From NCBI GenBank assembly GCA_004565275.1, contig SDOX01000172.1, positions 33,302 through 82,825 of the forward strand: a stretch of DNA of 49,524 nt, in the 5' to 3' direction. The position numbers and the translations under genes were made by a program. The DNA is from Nannochloropsis salina CCMP1776 (lineage: Eukaryota > Sar > Eustigmatophyceae > Eustigmatales > Monodopsidaceae). The notes under the pieces are model-generated. The model ran no database searches. It was given only the letters and a program-made list of their open reading frames with translations, and was not told the DNA's origin. This document shows, piece after piece, positions 25,201 to 35,713 of this stretch; the stretch's first letter is position 1, and the number at the start of each line of letters is the position of its first letter.

Positions 25201-25724
25201 ATGACGACTGATAATCGATTGCCTTTCCCCTTTCTCTCACCTTCAGACGCCATCTTGGGGAGTGAGAAGCCGGTTCCCACCGCGGATGGGAAAGAGGAGG
25301 TGGTTCAGATTCCCTCGGGGACCCAACCTACGACCCGCATCACCCTCAAGGGCAAGGGCGTGCCGCGTTTGGGACAGGTGGGTGCTCTCCTTTCATTCTC
25401 CTCCCTCTCTCCGCCGTAGCATGACCCTCTTTCCTCTTGTGCTTCGGCTTGTCTTTCGTGTCCTCTTTCTATCGCCACGACCGCCATTGCCTCCTCTGAT
25501 CTTTGTCTCCCCCCCGTCTCCAGCCCAACCTTCGCGGTGACCAGATTGTGAACGTGGTGGTGAACTTCCCCACCAAGCTTTCAAGCAAAGAGAAAGAGCT
25601 TCTCCAGAAGCTCAGGACGGTGCAAGGAGGGGCGACGGGCGTGAAAGGAGGGCAGGGTGTTGGAAAGGAGAGGAAAGGCATGGGGGGATGGTTTGGGGGG
25701 AGCAGCAAGAAAAAGAGCGAGTAA
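22284..25724 (+). CDS. DNAJ: DnaJ (Hsp40) type I co-chaperone, probably plastid-targeted
   Basis: The eleven exons are 22284-22384, 22584-22842, 23072-23205, 23413-23519, 23744-23880, 24131-24241, 24456-24560, 24669-24753, 24978-25100, 25247-25377 and 25524-25724. They sum to 1494 bases (497 residues). The J-domain begins [20 protein letters not shown] and carries the HPD tripeptide that stimulates Hsp70 ATPase ([11 protein letters not shown]). A Gly-rich linker follows. The zinc finger has all four CxxCxGxG motifs: [24 protein letters not shown] and CGDCKGAG. Two substrate-binding beta domains end the protein. [18 protein letters not shown] and [10 protein letters not shown] are typical of cyanobacterial and plastid DnaJ. 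Exon 1 encodes a clear signal peptide ([18 protein letters not shown]), followed by a basic, Ser-rich stretch with SASFITPP. This fits a bipartite signal/transit peptide of a secondary plastid. Without a retention signal, ER residence is the weaker alternative. Confidence 0.95.
24283..24370. repeat. Perfect 44-bp tandem duplication inside a DnaJ intron
   Basis: Two identical 44-base units start at 24283 and 24327, and the first 8 bases of a third unit follow at 24371. The array lies between exons 24131-24241 and 24456-24560. Each unit contains GGCATGCGCGGCATCTAG and ends in GTAG. Confidence 0.95.
24886..24919. repeat. (CCCT)n simple repeat in a DnaJ intron
   Basis: The tract precedes the acceptor at 24977 and so forms part of the polypyrimidine region of that intron. 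Confidence 0.85.
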
Positions 25725-25942
25725 ATGGGGGCGGTGGGCGTTGTGTAGAGGGAGCTCGGGGAGAGCATGGCACCCCGGGGGCTATGGACGCGTGGGGCTC
25801 TATGGCAAAGGAACCGACACAGGTCTAGGATGGTTTTCTGAGCGCTTGCGTGTCCCGCAGGTTTCTGCCTGTGAAGGCGTTGCTTGTCTTCCTTTCTCCC
25901 TCGCTACTCTTGTCCCTCTCCCTCCAACCTCTCTCCTCCGTT

Positions 25943-26350
25943 CTACTGCATACCGCCCCCCTGACCGCGCTGCGCCGATCGTTGCACTCGTCCCAGCACA
26001 AACTCAGACGTGTCAAGGTACTTTGCCACAGTCGCCTGCAGAAGGTGAAGGGATAAGTACTGAGTTTGACGAGTGCGCCGGCACGACTTCCCCCGCGATA
26101 CTCGCTCACAGGCAGTACATTCTCTCTCTCCACTTGGTCGATATTCTGCCCCTGGCACCGGACTTCTCACCTGTATGCAGCTCTGCTCCCCGCTTGATAA
26201 GGAGGATGCCGGCTTAGTGATGCAGGTTTCAAATGCCATCTCTGTCAAGCGCGCGATCACAGATTGGACCAGCGCCTTCTGCTGCTCCGCCATGACCAGC
26301 TCTTCGAGCTGTCCTCCGCCCCCGGCCCCGAGCCCTGCGGTGCAAGACAT
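25943..26350 (-). CDS. TIM8: Small mitochondrial Tim chaperone, Tim8/Tim13 family (Tim8-like)
   Basis: The two minus-strand exons are 26171-26350 and 25943-26035, joined in phase 0, encoding 90 residues. Small Tims form hexamers in the intermembrane space that escort hydrophobic precursors to TIM22 and SAM. After a Gly-rich N-terminus the helix-loop-helix core reads ALVQSVIARLTEMAFETC, ITKPASSLSSGEQSCI, then ATVAKYLDTSEFVLGRVQ. The DTSxFxLxR ending is like Tim8, while the KPxSSLSSxEQSC loop is like Tim13. The family normally has two CX3C motifs. Here the first cysteine of motif one is Ala (AFETC) and the last cysteine of motif two is Thr (CIQAT), so only the inner pair remains. The N-terminal ATG at 26348-26350 is the first in frame that gives a normal-sized protein. 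It lies in the DnaJ to phosphate-carrier gap. Confidence 0.85.
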   Translation of the reverse strand: MSCTAGLGAGGGGQLEELVMAEQQKALVQSVIARLTEMAFETCITKPASSLSSGEQSCIQVRSPVPGAEYRPSGERECTACERVSRGKSCRRTRQTQYLSLHLLQATVAKYLDTSEFVLGRVQRSAQRGQGGGMQ

Positions 26351-28213
26351 GAGTGACAAAGAATGAGGAAAAAATACACGTCTGTCTTTGTGTGCTTGAC
26401 TCTTACCCCATGCACGCCTGTTTGATGCCCTACAAGTATTTCCCGCTTTTTGAGCATCTCCTGACAATGGATTTATGCTTTTTTCTTAAGGCCCTGCCCA
26501 CTCCTTCCTGACTCGCATTCGTCGTCCTCAAGCATTCTATATCTTTCAGCAAAAAAAATCTACCCCCTAAAATCTCAAGGAGCACCTCATTACTGTTTGC
26601 CGTCCTATGCATGGTAATTACTGTTTTGCATTCCCACGAAGCCTTGCTGCTTTTCACTCACCTCCCATACCGCCCCCTCCCAGAGAGGAGTCATACGCGC
26701 CAACCCCTCCTCCGCTTTCCTCAAATCCGCTGGCTGAGCTTGAGAAGTCATATGAGCTTTCCTGTGTGTCCTCCTTCTTACCACCGAAGCCAAACCAAGA
26801 CATCTCTGTTTATGTAATCTTTGTGAGATGGAAGATTAGAAGGGATGCGCAGTGTTCAGCTTAAATTCTATTCACTCTGGGAAAGCGCGGCAGCGTGCGC
26901 ACTTTTCTCAAACAGTTTTCCTTTGCTTATCAAGTAGTGCATAGAGATGTTGGAGCACCATGCATGGCTTAATCAATGACACAGCTCCTGTGTACTAGCT
27001 AATTAGGAGCTAGGAGGTGCCATCACGACGGCGACTGAAACTTGAGCAAGGGGAAGAAAGGCGTGAAGCCACGCTCACCGTTTATCACGAACCATACTGT
27101 TTGAAAAACCTTGTTTTTGGTGAGATGTTAAGCTGAAAGAGGGGGAAGCTTGAGCACATGCGCAACCATAAGAAGCCAACGTGCGGCATGGACAACACGT
27201 TGTTATGTCTCCGGGTATCCAGCGACTGTCACGGTGGAGAAGGGACCGAGAAGAACGAAATAGAGCCGCATAACACGGAAGAGACCCTCACAACTCACCC
27301 ACACATGTGAGGAGCTCTTGGAGGGCAGAAAATGGCCATTTTCTGGCCTCCCCCTGAGAACACAACAAGACCCAGATGACATGTGAAAATGCTTTTTTGG
27401 CACAAATTGAAATATAATTGCCGCGCGAATGCTGCGATTCAGACCGGAACGTCCTCTATACTAGTCCAAGCAGCACAGAAGCAAAATGAAAAAGTATGCC
27501 AACTTCTGGTGGGCAAGAGCTCACGAAGCTCAATGCCTTAAGGAAAATCGTTCGAACAAAAAATTAGAATCGCTTGTGGCTCTAAAGCCGGCGAGTTGGA
27601 AAATAAGCACTAAGTAGGGGCTTTAATTTAAAAAAAGGAAATATGGCACGTCAGTCCTTTACGACGCCCTTTTACTAGCGATGTTATCCCTTCTTTTGTC
27701 TACCTCAATCGTCGCCTGGAAACGCTCGCTTCACAAAACGTGGCGTATATGTCAACTAGACCTGAGCTCGTCCAATGGGACAAACTACGTCAGGCACCTT
27801 GCCCCGTCGACATTCGTGATACGCCCTCTGTCGACCTCAGCGGCTCAACATGCTTAAGTCAAGCTCGTACTTCCAAGGCAGACGCAGATATTTCAGAGGG
27901 CCTAGCTTTTCAAATACAGCGTATGAAATGTGTGTCGGAGATGTTCTAATCTAGTAGTCTACACACAGCGCCCCAATCCGCCTCTTCTTTCCCTCTTGTG
28001 GTGGTGGTGGTCAGGCGCTTGGAGGTATCCCCCCTCGATTATACCGTCCTTCTTGTATGCATTTTATCAAGGTTTCTCCATCGATCTGACAAGCTCATCC
28101 GTAGACGGGACGAAAATATTGACAGACAGAATGATGGATGTCCCAAAACCTGTTCCTCTCCATTTGTGAGAGGGATGAGAAAGAAATGAGAGCTCTTGAC
28201 AATCCCTGTCTCA
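26351..28213. other. Intergenic region between the Tim8-like and phosphate carrier genes
   Basis: About 1.9 kb of mixed, AT-richer sequence. It holds the Tim8-like promoter and the carrier's 3' flank. The short open frames here (for example 26607-26864, 27740-27949) show no domain, splice pattern or codon pattern that I trust. Confidence 0.5.
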
Positions 28214-31200
28214 TCAGTGCGCGCCTGTCGCCGGGAGGCCGACCAGCTGCTTGACAAAGTCGTAGATGACGAGTTGGATGGTGACGATCATGCCCACGTG
28301 CAAAAGCCGGGCTCTCTGGGGGCAAGGGAGGATAACGTGACCGTGCAAGAGGTAAATAAAAGGTTCTATCATGCCACGCCACCAAGGAAACACTTAATTC
28401 GTCATGCGAAATCTCAGCCTTTTTTCCTACCATGCACCCCGAAACCTGCGCGCCCTCCCACCAGCCCGACTACCTCCCACCCCTCAGCCACCCACCGTTC
28501 CCTTGTAGAGCCCTCGGAGGCCCAGCTCTTGGACCGCCTCTCGCATGGTCTCGACCACGGCCTGTGAAGATGGGGGTTCACAGGGGGGGAGCGGCAGGTG
28601 AGAGTCTCGCAAGATAAAAGGCCTGTCCATCCCGCCATGGGAAGGTCTGCGTCCCGTCGCCTCGGCTCCCGCCCCTGGCACTTCTTCCAGCGTCTCCACG
28701 CCCTCCGGCCACTCGTCTCCCCCTACCTTATGACTCTTGGTCTTGTTTACCCGCGAAAGAATCACGTCGCCTGGCTGCGAGGCTATGGAGGCAAAGACAC
28801 CCTGTCAGGAGAGGAAAGAGGAGGGGGAGAGGGCGCTTGAGAAATCTGCGCTTGCCGTCACGGACGGTGTGCTCTTCTTCTTTGTGCCTCCCACTCCCCC
28901 TCCCGCTCTGCCTTTCGTCTCCCTCCCCATCCCCGCACCGTAATGAGGGCGCTGCCGAAGGAGACGAGCCACTGCCAGGGCCCGGGGGCGTGGACGAGAC
29001 GCGCGGTCACTTCCCACGAGTAGAACACGCGCGTGATCAGCTCGAAGCCGCAGAGTTGAACTGGGTGGGGGGGGGACGGGAAGGAGGGGAAGCGGGAAGG
29101 GGGGCAAGAGTGTCAAATCGACGGCGAGGGATGGAGGTGGGCCCCAACGCTCAAGCCCACAACAGGGTCTGAGACGGGGCGCGGGCGACAGGGAGGCAGG
29201 GAAGGAGGGAGGAGGAGAGGGCAGGAGGGAGGACAGGGTACCTATGGTGTAGGGGAGCTGCTTGGCCAGGATGGCGGGCATGCCCTTGAAGATGCTGGAG
29301 CACCCCTCCTCTCGCAGCAAGTGTCCGATGCCGTCCAAGGTGCCCGAGGCGAAAGAGGGATCGGCTACGAGGCGGATGCGGGTGGCCTGTGGGAGGGAGG
29401 GAGGGAGAGAGGGAGGGATAGGTGCGTTGGGCTCATGAGGAAGAGGAGTGAGGGCATAAATGCGAGGCCGACACGACGAACCGTTACTTCCCCAAAAAAG
29501 AAATGGGATGGACCGGAAAATGGCAAAACAGCAAGTTTCACGAAGAGAGGGGGGAGGAAGGGAAGGAGGGTGGGAGGGAGGGAGGGAGGGAGGGGGAAAG
29601 GCCCGACCTCGAGGGGACAGAGAGCGGTGCTGGCGATACAGTCGGCGATCATGCTGGCCAGAACCCAGGTGACGAAGATGGAGGAGGAAGGCAGGAGACG
29701 GGTCACCACGCTCTTGAAGATGGCGTACAGCCCGTACTTGAGCGACCCCTGGATCGAGTACCCTGAGGGAAGGAGGGAGAGAGGGAGGGAATGGTGGGGA
29801 AGGAGGAGGGGAGGAAACGGCAACACAAGGATACCCCGGAGACCCGCCCGCCGGTTTCGGGCGCCGGCGAGGCGTAACCCTACCCCGAACCCTAACCCTA
29901 GCCCTAACCCTAACCCTAACCCTAACCCTAGCCGTAGAGAGGAGGCAAAGGGAGGACCTACCTGTCAGGGTGGCGCCCAGCCCCTTGAGGAGCATGCCCG
30001 GGCCTTCTTCTCGTCTGGGGGAGGGGGTCGGACACAGGAGAGGTCAGGCATCTACCGCTTCGTTCCCCCGCCTTCCCACTCTCCCCTCCCCTCTCGCTCC
30101 TCCTCCTTGGGCTTTCTGGCCCCCGTACCTTATCTTCTCGCAAGCGCCCCATATGCCCAGCCCTTGATACCGGGCGGGGTCGGTCTGCAGGCGTGTCTTC
30201 ACCACGTCTGAGGAGCAAGGGGAGGGGGCAGGGGGAGGGAAAGGGAGGCGAACGGCCTGGGGTAAGGGCAGGCGAATCCCGACTCAAAGTCTGGTGCTTT
30301 CGAGTCAAACGGTGCCTGCCTCCCTCCCTCCTTCCCTCCCTTTTTGCCTCGCTCCCTCCATGCTCACCCAGGGGCACGGCCCATCCGTGGCTAATGCTCG
30401 CGCAGACGCCCCCGGCCAGAAAGATGCGCCAATAGAGGTCGCCGCCAGAGGGCTCGACCCCGGGAGGGGGGCGGAGCCGGGCGAGAAGAGAGGCGAGGAG
30501 AGAGGCGTCGGAGGCGTCGGGGAAGAGGAGGGCGGAGGGGATCAGGGCGGCCAGGCCCGTGAGGAGGAGGGCGATGCCCAGGATGGGGATGGTGCTGCTG
30601 AGCTTCTGCTTGCCGGGGAGGGGGCGGTCGGAGGGGAAGGGGGAAGATGTGGAGGCAGAAGAGGAGGAGACCTGGCCCTTGGCGTCTGGGCGGGCATTGG
30701 CGGGGGCCGGGGGCGGGGGAGGGAGCGCGTCGGACTCTGTGCCGGCGTCGGAGGCGCCGTCCGCCCCGCGGGCCCTGAGCTCGGAGGGGGAGGCGGCCGG
30801 GGGCCCCTGTCGCCCTCGGCGCCAGGAGGAGAAGGCGCCGCCACCCCTTGCGGAAGGGAGGGCGGGGGGCAGGAGGGGCAGGGAAGAGAAGGACGAGGAG
30901 GAGGGCGTGGAGCAGGCGAGGGCCCCGCAGGAAGGACATCTTCTCGGGCCTTGGTTACTGAGGCGCGTGGGCGGAGGAATAGAATGGAGGAGGGTGCCCG
31001 GGTGAGTCTTCAAGGCGAGTTTCCTGAGTGCAACTTCTGCAGCCTGCAAAGTGAGCGAAGGATCGCCTCCGTTCTTTTCACACTCTTTGGGTTTCCGTAC
31101 CTGATACCCGCCCACAGAGTTTGCGGCGAGGAGGGGCAGCTCGCTGCAGATGCTCCCCGCTGGCCGACAGGGAGGAAGGCAATCCAAGCCCAGGAGGCCT

Positions 31201-31232
31201 GTGAGCCAAGAAGAGCCACGTAGGAGAGGCAT
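28214..31232 (-). CDS. SLC25A3: Mitochondrial phosphate carrier (SLC25A3-type) with long N-terminal extension
   Basis: The nine minus-strand exons are 30368-31232, 30129-30207, 29962-30014, 29608-29762, 29242-29386, 28939-29060, 28727-28801, 28496-28561 and 28214-28315. They sum to 1662 bases (553 residues). Three carrier repeats follow a hydrophobic helix (GIALLLTGLAALIPSALLF). The PX[D/E]XX[K/R] signatures are PLDVVKTRLQ in repeat 1 and PLEATRIRL in repeat 2; repeat 3 has QPGDVILSRVNK without the basic residue. TLTGYSIQGSLKYGLY and KQLPYTIVQLCGFEL match the phosphate carrier rather than other SLC25 members. It would import phosphate with protons into the matrix for ATP synthesis. The roughly 280-residue N-terminus is Pro/Ser/Arg-rich and low complexity. 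The start at 31232 keeps one frame open; an alternative ATG at 30939 lies in another frame with a signal-like leader. The 5' end is therefore uncertain. Confidence 0.88.
29391..29418. repeat. (GGGA)n simple repeat
   Basis: On the sense strand of the carrier this is TCCC, lying just before the acceptor of the 29242-29386 exon. Confidence 0.85.
29546..29597. repeat. (GGGA)n simple repeat
   Basis: This imperfect GGGA/GGAA tract lies in the intron between carrier exons 29608-29762 and 29242-29386, a few bases after the donor in sense direction. Confidence 0.85.
29875..29933. repeat. Interstitial telomere-type repeat (TTAGGG)n in a carrier intron
   Basis: Roughly nine units of CCCTAA and close variants (CCCTAG, CCCGAA) lie in the intron between exons 29962-30014 and 29608-29762. 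On the transcribed sense strand they read TTAGGG. The flanks are ordinary intron sequence. Confidence 0.95.
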
Positions 31233-32380
31233 ACTAGGAAGGGAGAGGGTCGCATGCTCTCTGCTTGCAGGGGCCGGTGTCCGAGGGTGTGTGTTTGCTA
31301 TGAGATGGCGTAGGACAAAGCTTCCAGCACCCCAGACATCAAACAGTCCATATATTCTCTTCGCGTGAGGCTTCAAAGCATGACACCGCCGCAAACACCC
31401 ATCTTTCCCTGTTGCTCGCCAAGGAGTGTCCTTGTCCTACCTGCAGCACCACCTCAACCCTCTGGCTTTTCCCTGCTGGCTATTGCTGCCTACCACCGCG
31501 AGGACCGACCGAATGCACGGTCCTAGACTCTGTTATGCGTCCCTGCGGATTCAGAGCGAGGTGGCAAAAAAACTTCGAGTTGAAATGGGAAGTGGGGCGC
31601 GAGATAACCATAAGCGTTGCAGAGGCTCGCCTTCCTGTGAAATCGATATCGAGAATCTCTTCGATGCACCGACCCGCCTCAATAAGACCCTTCAGCTTTG
31701 CCTTCTAACGCCCACCAGCACCAAAATCCACTGCAACCTAGCTACAACCTGTGCGGCTCTCGCACGTGCCTATAAGTAGTGTTACCTTTGCTGCCAGGGC
31801 ACCGGCTGTGACAAATTACTCGCCGACGGACACCATCAACATTGCCTCGACGCCGCGTCGATCTTCTGGGCCCAGAGCCTGAAATAAATAATAAGCGCAT
31901 GCACGCGTAAGGAACCGAGCACAGGCCTGGCCCTAATGGACGACAGGGCATGGCGAATCATTCGGACATGTGCACTTGTATGGCACCTTGATAAATGATG
32001 CATGAGTTGGTATTTTGGAAACTGCACTTTCTATTTTGTACTAGTAGTGGAGAAGCTCTAGTAGGTGCTGTCCTCCCTGCAGTAGGAGCATAAGCCTAGG
32101 ACGACACCAAACAAGTAACGCAGTTCCCTCCCCACGCTGCGTTGCCTGTTCCCATGCCTTGTACATATGAAGATTTTATTGAAGACTTTTATCCACTACA
32201 CGTCGGTGTCGATGCTAGAGCGCAGTGCCTTCATAGGACTCATTCCCCATACTTGCCCCCTCCGATAATCACGCCACAGACCACGCGTCCAAGACGGCAG
32301 CGACGGGGCCAAGATATCATTTTTTTAACGAATTGTCACCAATATAATCAAGTGAGGCTGGCTCCCTCTGGTGGCTAAAT
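31233..32380. other. Intergenic region upstream of the phosphate carrier
   Basis: The carrier frame stays open to an ATG at 31394, so part of this may be leader or extra N-terminus. Beyond that I see no recognisable gene. A short plus-strand frame (31426-31779) has no family resemblance. Confidence 0.5.
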
Positions 32381-33145
32381 ATGACACGCCACCCCCGCAG
32401 GGGACCCTCCCCGCGTCCCTCCTTCGAACTTGGCACCACAACCAACAGCACAGCCAGCTCCAGTACTTCCAGCAGCTCAAGCGCGAATACTGGCGACAGT
32501 AGCACTATAAGAATACCAAGCACGGCCCAACCCTGGCCGGGTAGACAGGGCTCCACCCCCAGGTCTCGGACCGCGGGTGCGTCTGGCGTGCCTGGGACGG
32601 GGGGGGGCGGCAAGGAGGACGAGGAGGCGAACGACCCTCTCACGCACGAGAGCGCACCTACAAGCACCACAAGTACCACGGGCAGCAATACAACCTACCC
32701 CGTGGGGGGGTCTTCCTTTCTAAACACTTCAAAGCCGGCGGGGCGCCCTGCCTGCGCCGCAAGCCGAGCCCCCTCCCCCTCACCCAAGCCCTACATCGCG
32801 GGCTCTGTCCCTTTTTTCTCCCTCTACTCCTCTGCACTACCCCACGTACCGGACCCCGAGCTTGCCCTGGACATTCCTCCCTCCTTCCCAGCCGATATCC
32901 GGGTTCCCGAAGAGCTCCTCTCCACGCACTGCATGGCCTCGACCTCCTCCCTCGAGGGAGGGGCCTCCGTCCGCTCTCTCGACCCTGCGCCCTCCATCCT
33001 CTCCTTTGGAGACTCCCTGGCTACAGACTTGACGGCTGCGAATGATCCGTTCGGTTTGGACGGGGGCAGGGACGGCGTGGGCTTCTTGGGACCGGGACTG
33101 GGGCGTTCGGATGGGGAGGGGGGGGGGGGGGAGGGAGGAAGATAG
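32381..33145 (+). CDS. Hypothetical Ser/Thr-rich protein
   Basis: This is a plus-strand frame of 254 codons. The N-terminal half is Ser/Thr/Gly-rich and disordered in appearance. Residues about 150-240 are more protein-like (YIAGSVPFFSLYSSALPHVP, then PDPELALDIPPSFP). It ends in a Gly/Glu run caused by a G-rich tract and stops at 33143-33145. No domain was recognised. The opposite strand is also open (32824-33564), as often happens in GC-rich DNA, so coding status is doubtful. It might be one gene with the membrane exon at 33625, joined across the G-rich stretch, but I could not find a convincing donor. Confidence 0.35.
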   Translation: MTRHPRRGPSPRPSFELGTTTNSTASSSTSSSSSANTGDSSTIRIPSTAQPWPGRQGSTPRSRTAGASGVPGTGGGGKEDEEANDPLTHESAPTSTTSTTGSNTTYPVGGSSFLNTSKPAGRPACAASRAPSPSPKPYIAGSVPFFSLYSSALPHVPDPELALDIPPSFPADIRVPEELLSTHCMASTSSLEGGASVRSLDPAPSILSFGDSLATDLTAANDPFGLDGGRDGVGFLGPGLGRSDGEGGGGEGGR

Positions 33146-33220
33146 GCAGGACGGCCGGGGTGGGAGGCGGAGATAGAGAGGGGGGAAGAGGGGGAGGAAG
33201 AGGGGGTGGCGGAGAAGGGA
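33101..33220. other. G-rich tract with long G runs
   Basis: The plus strand carries many runs of 3-14 G separated by one or two bases (GGGGAGGGGGGG and similar). Such sequence can form G-quadruplexes. It sits at the 3' end of the Ser/Thr-rich frame. Confidence 0.7.
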
Positions 33221-33624
33221 TGCGCCTGCCAGGGCTGGGAAGGGCGTTGAGCTTTCCGTGGTTGCGAGGAGGGATGTCCGCCTACAGGCAAGCGGGGGGG
33301 CCGAGCGTGAAGACTCGAACCAAGTCCCGGGGGCAGCGGCTGGTAGAGGTGAGGGAGAAGGGGCGACGCAGGGGGCGGTCGATGGAGGGCGTGGGGTGCG
33401 AGACGAAAACATCGCGTCACAACCGCGGGGAGAGAAGCAGGGCTGTAGGACCGGAGGCGGGGCTCCGGTGGTATCGCCGACGGCTCAGCCGCCAGCCTCC
33501 TGTTTGCATGAATGCAAGCAGCAGAGGGGGGAGGTCTATCGTATTTCTTGTTTTCTGCGCGCATGCGTCCTTTGTCCTCACCAGTGCTTGACCTTCACCA
33601 CCACACGTATCCCCCTATCAGATT

Positions 33625-33909
33625 ATGGTCCTCCTCGTCCTGCTGGTGCTTGTGCTCGGCCTCACCATCTGGCTTTCGACTCGCCCTCGCCCGCAGGGCG
33701 CCGGCCCTCCCGAGTCCGAAATGAACCCCTTCTTTCCCCCCCCGCCGCCGGACGATGACGAACCAGTTCCCCCGCCAGGAAGCGAGGGGCAGGAGCCAGC
33801 TCCCTCCGCCGTCACGCCTCCACTCTCAGACCCTATCAGTCCATCGCAAGGGGCCGGAAGACAACGGACGCTGAAGCAATCAGGGTTACTTATTCTTACA
33901 GGCTTGTAA
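33625..33909 (+). CDS. Hypothetical small single-pass membrane protein or terminal exon
   Basis: This 94-residue frame starts with a strong hydrophobic helix (VLLVLLVLVLGLTIWL). An Arg/Pro stop-transfer segment and an acidic, Pro-rich tail (FFPPPPPDDDEPVPPP) follow. A good acceptor-like CTATCAG directly precedes the first codons, so this could be the last exon of a gene starting further left rather than a separate gene. No family was recognised. Confidence 0.35.
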   Translation: MVLLVLLVLVLGLTIWLSTRPRPQGAGPPESEMNPFFPPPPPDDDEPVPPPGSEGQEPAPSAVTPPLSDPISPSQGAGRQRTLKQSGLLILTGL

Positions 33910-35713
33910 ACTGAATCGCTGGGTCGAAGAGAGCCTGAGAGACTCCCAGCTATGGAGAAGGTGGTACATGTGAGGCATGCAGAGTGGAAACGCGTGGAAT
34001 TGGACTATTCCTCTAGTAAATAGAAAGCTGATTTATGTGCTTCATACGGCATGCTTTGTAATCATATCAGCTCTTTTGTCAAACTAGGGGAACGAGTGGT
34101 ACCATTTTCTTGGCGATTAAAACACAGAGCTGGGAAAATAAGCTCTTACAGGTTGTTCAGGGAAGTAAACTTTGGAAAATCTCATTAAAAATTATATCGC
34201 AAAGTTGTGGCTGTTAACTTGTAGCATGTTTTTTGGGGTGACATACTCTCTCACTTTCTTGATAGAAGCCGCTCGAACCATGAATTGCTACCTTCGTAGA
34301 TGTTATAATAGATACAAGCCCAGCTCTTCACGAAAATACACAGTGTATACAACATTATATATCTTGTATCTAAACTCAGGATAAGTATAGTATGCGCAGT
34401 GGTACTCCCTGTTCTCGCACTTCCACTTCCCTTCGTTATTGTGGATAAGTACCGAAATTTATTGATACACATTTACAATGCAGTGATACATATGTCTTTT
34501 TTCCCTAAGCGCCAAGCCTTACTTCGTCATCCTCTGCTTCCTCAAGTTCTCCCCTCTTCTTCTTTCCATTGCTCTACTTTCTGTATTATCGCACGACAAT
34601 CTGAGCGACGTAAATGGCAGCTAAATCCGGAGCAGAATGCAGCCACTTGTGTAAACCCATAAGAGGGCTTCTTACAAATCGGAAGGAAAATCATTTGAAA
34701 TTGCTTCACGTAATGGAAGTATTCTACACCTACGATCATCTTGTTGGAAATTCATTGCGATACCACCACACAGGTATCGCTCTTCCGAGATAGTAGACTT
34801 CCCTTTTTTCCCCTATCACTCAATCGACACAATTAATTAAGGTCGCAGGATTGGATGAGAAAAATTGGAGGATGAGAGGACGAGACATAAAAGGCTGCAG
34901 AGAACATGCATGACGAAAGAGGTTCACGGCGTATTGCCGGATGGTTTGACGAGAAGATTTCCAACAACATGCAATTTTTCCTCCACATATGGGAGCACTA
35001 TAGGCACAGTCCATATATCCTATCATCATTACATCACTACATCAAGGCTTTTAAAGCTGTTCACGGCGAGCAGGGGCGAGGGGCATACAATTGGGCCGTT
35101 GCAAATGGCAGTTCAAACAATTTTCAATTTTTCGAAATCAAGGTAACCCTGGCCTACTAACTTAACTTTGTCCGAATATGCAAGGATATGCTCGAGGCTT
35201 TTGGCCCACATGCATAGCAAATAAGGTACTTGCGCAAGGTAGGCGCACTGTATGACAGGTTTAGAAGACACACTTTGATTCGTGGTCAAAGGTGGAGAGC
35301 GTTGTCATGTAGAGCGGGTCAACGATTCGAGTCAACGGATGAGTAAAAAGACGTTATCCTCCTCGGGAGGAATTTGACTGCCACCTTTGTGAGAGATTCC
35401 TTTTGCTTTGAATAGAAAACGAGGAGAAACTTTTAATATTATTATAGAGGCAAGTCTTAGAGTGCCAAGTGACTGTAGAATGCTATGTATATGATAATTG
35501 TCAAATGAGCTGCAGAGGCAATCTGTAGCGTCCGGACAATCTTTCTCGATGCCATGCTCGACGCTCCCGTAATCAAGACACATGACAAGGCTATGAATCT
35601 GATAGGAACGAAATAACATATTTTTAAGAAAGCTCGCAGCTCAAGACACTGGAAGATTTATCGTGCTTAGTCCCGCAGCGGCGTTTTGAAGATAAGCATC
35701 ACCGCTACAAAAT
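33910..35713. other. AT-rich intergenic region
   Basis: Base composition drops sharply to AT-rich here. Open frames are short, overlap on both strands and show no domain. This is probably the promoter side of the propeller gene at 35714. Confidence 0.5.

Noticed and set aside
29321-30211. 296-codon plus-strand frame over the carrier gene
   Set aside because: It is antisense to real carrier exons and includes translated GGGA and telomere repeats.
30294-31223. 309-codon Gly/Glu-rich plus-strand frame
   Set aside because: It is antisense to the carrier N-terminus; low complexity and GC bias explain its length.
32824-33564. 246-codon Pro/Ser-rich minus-strand frame
   Set aside because: Composition is driven by the C-rich complement of the G tract; the plus-strand frame looks slightly more protein-like, though both are weak.
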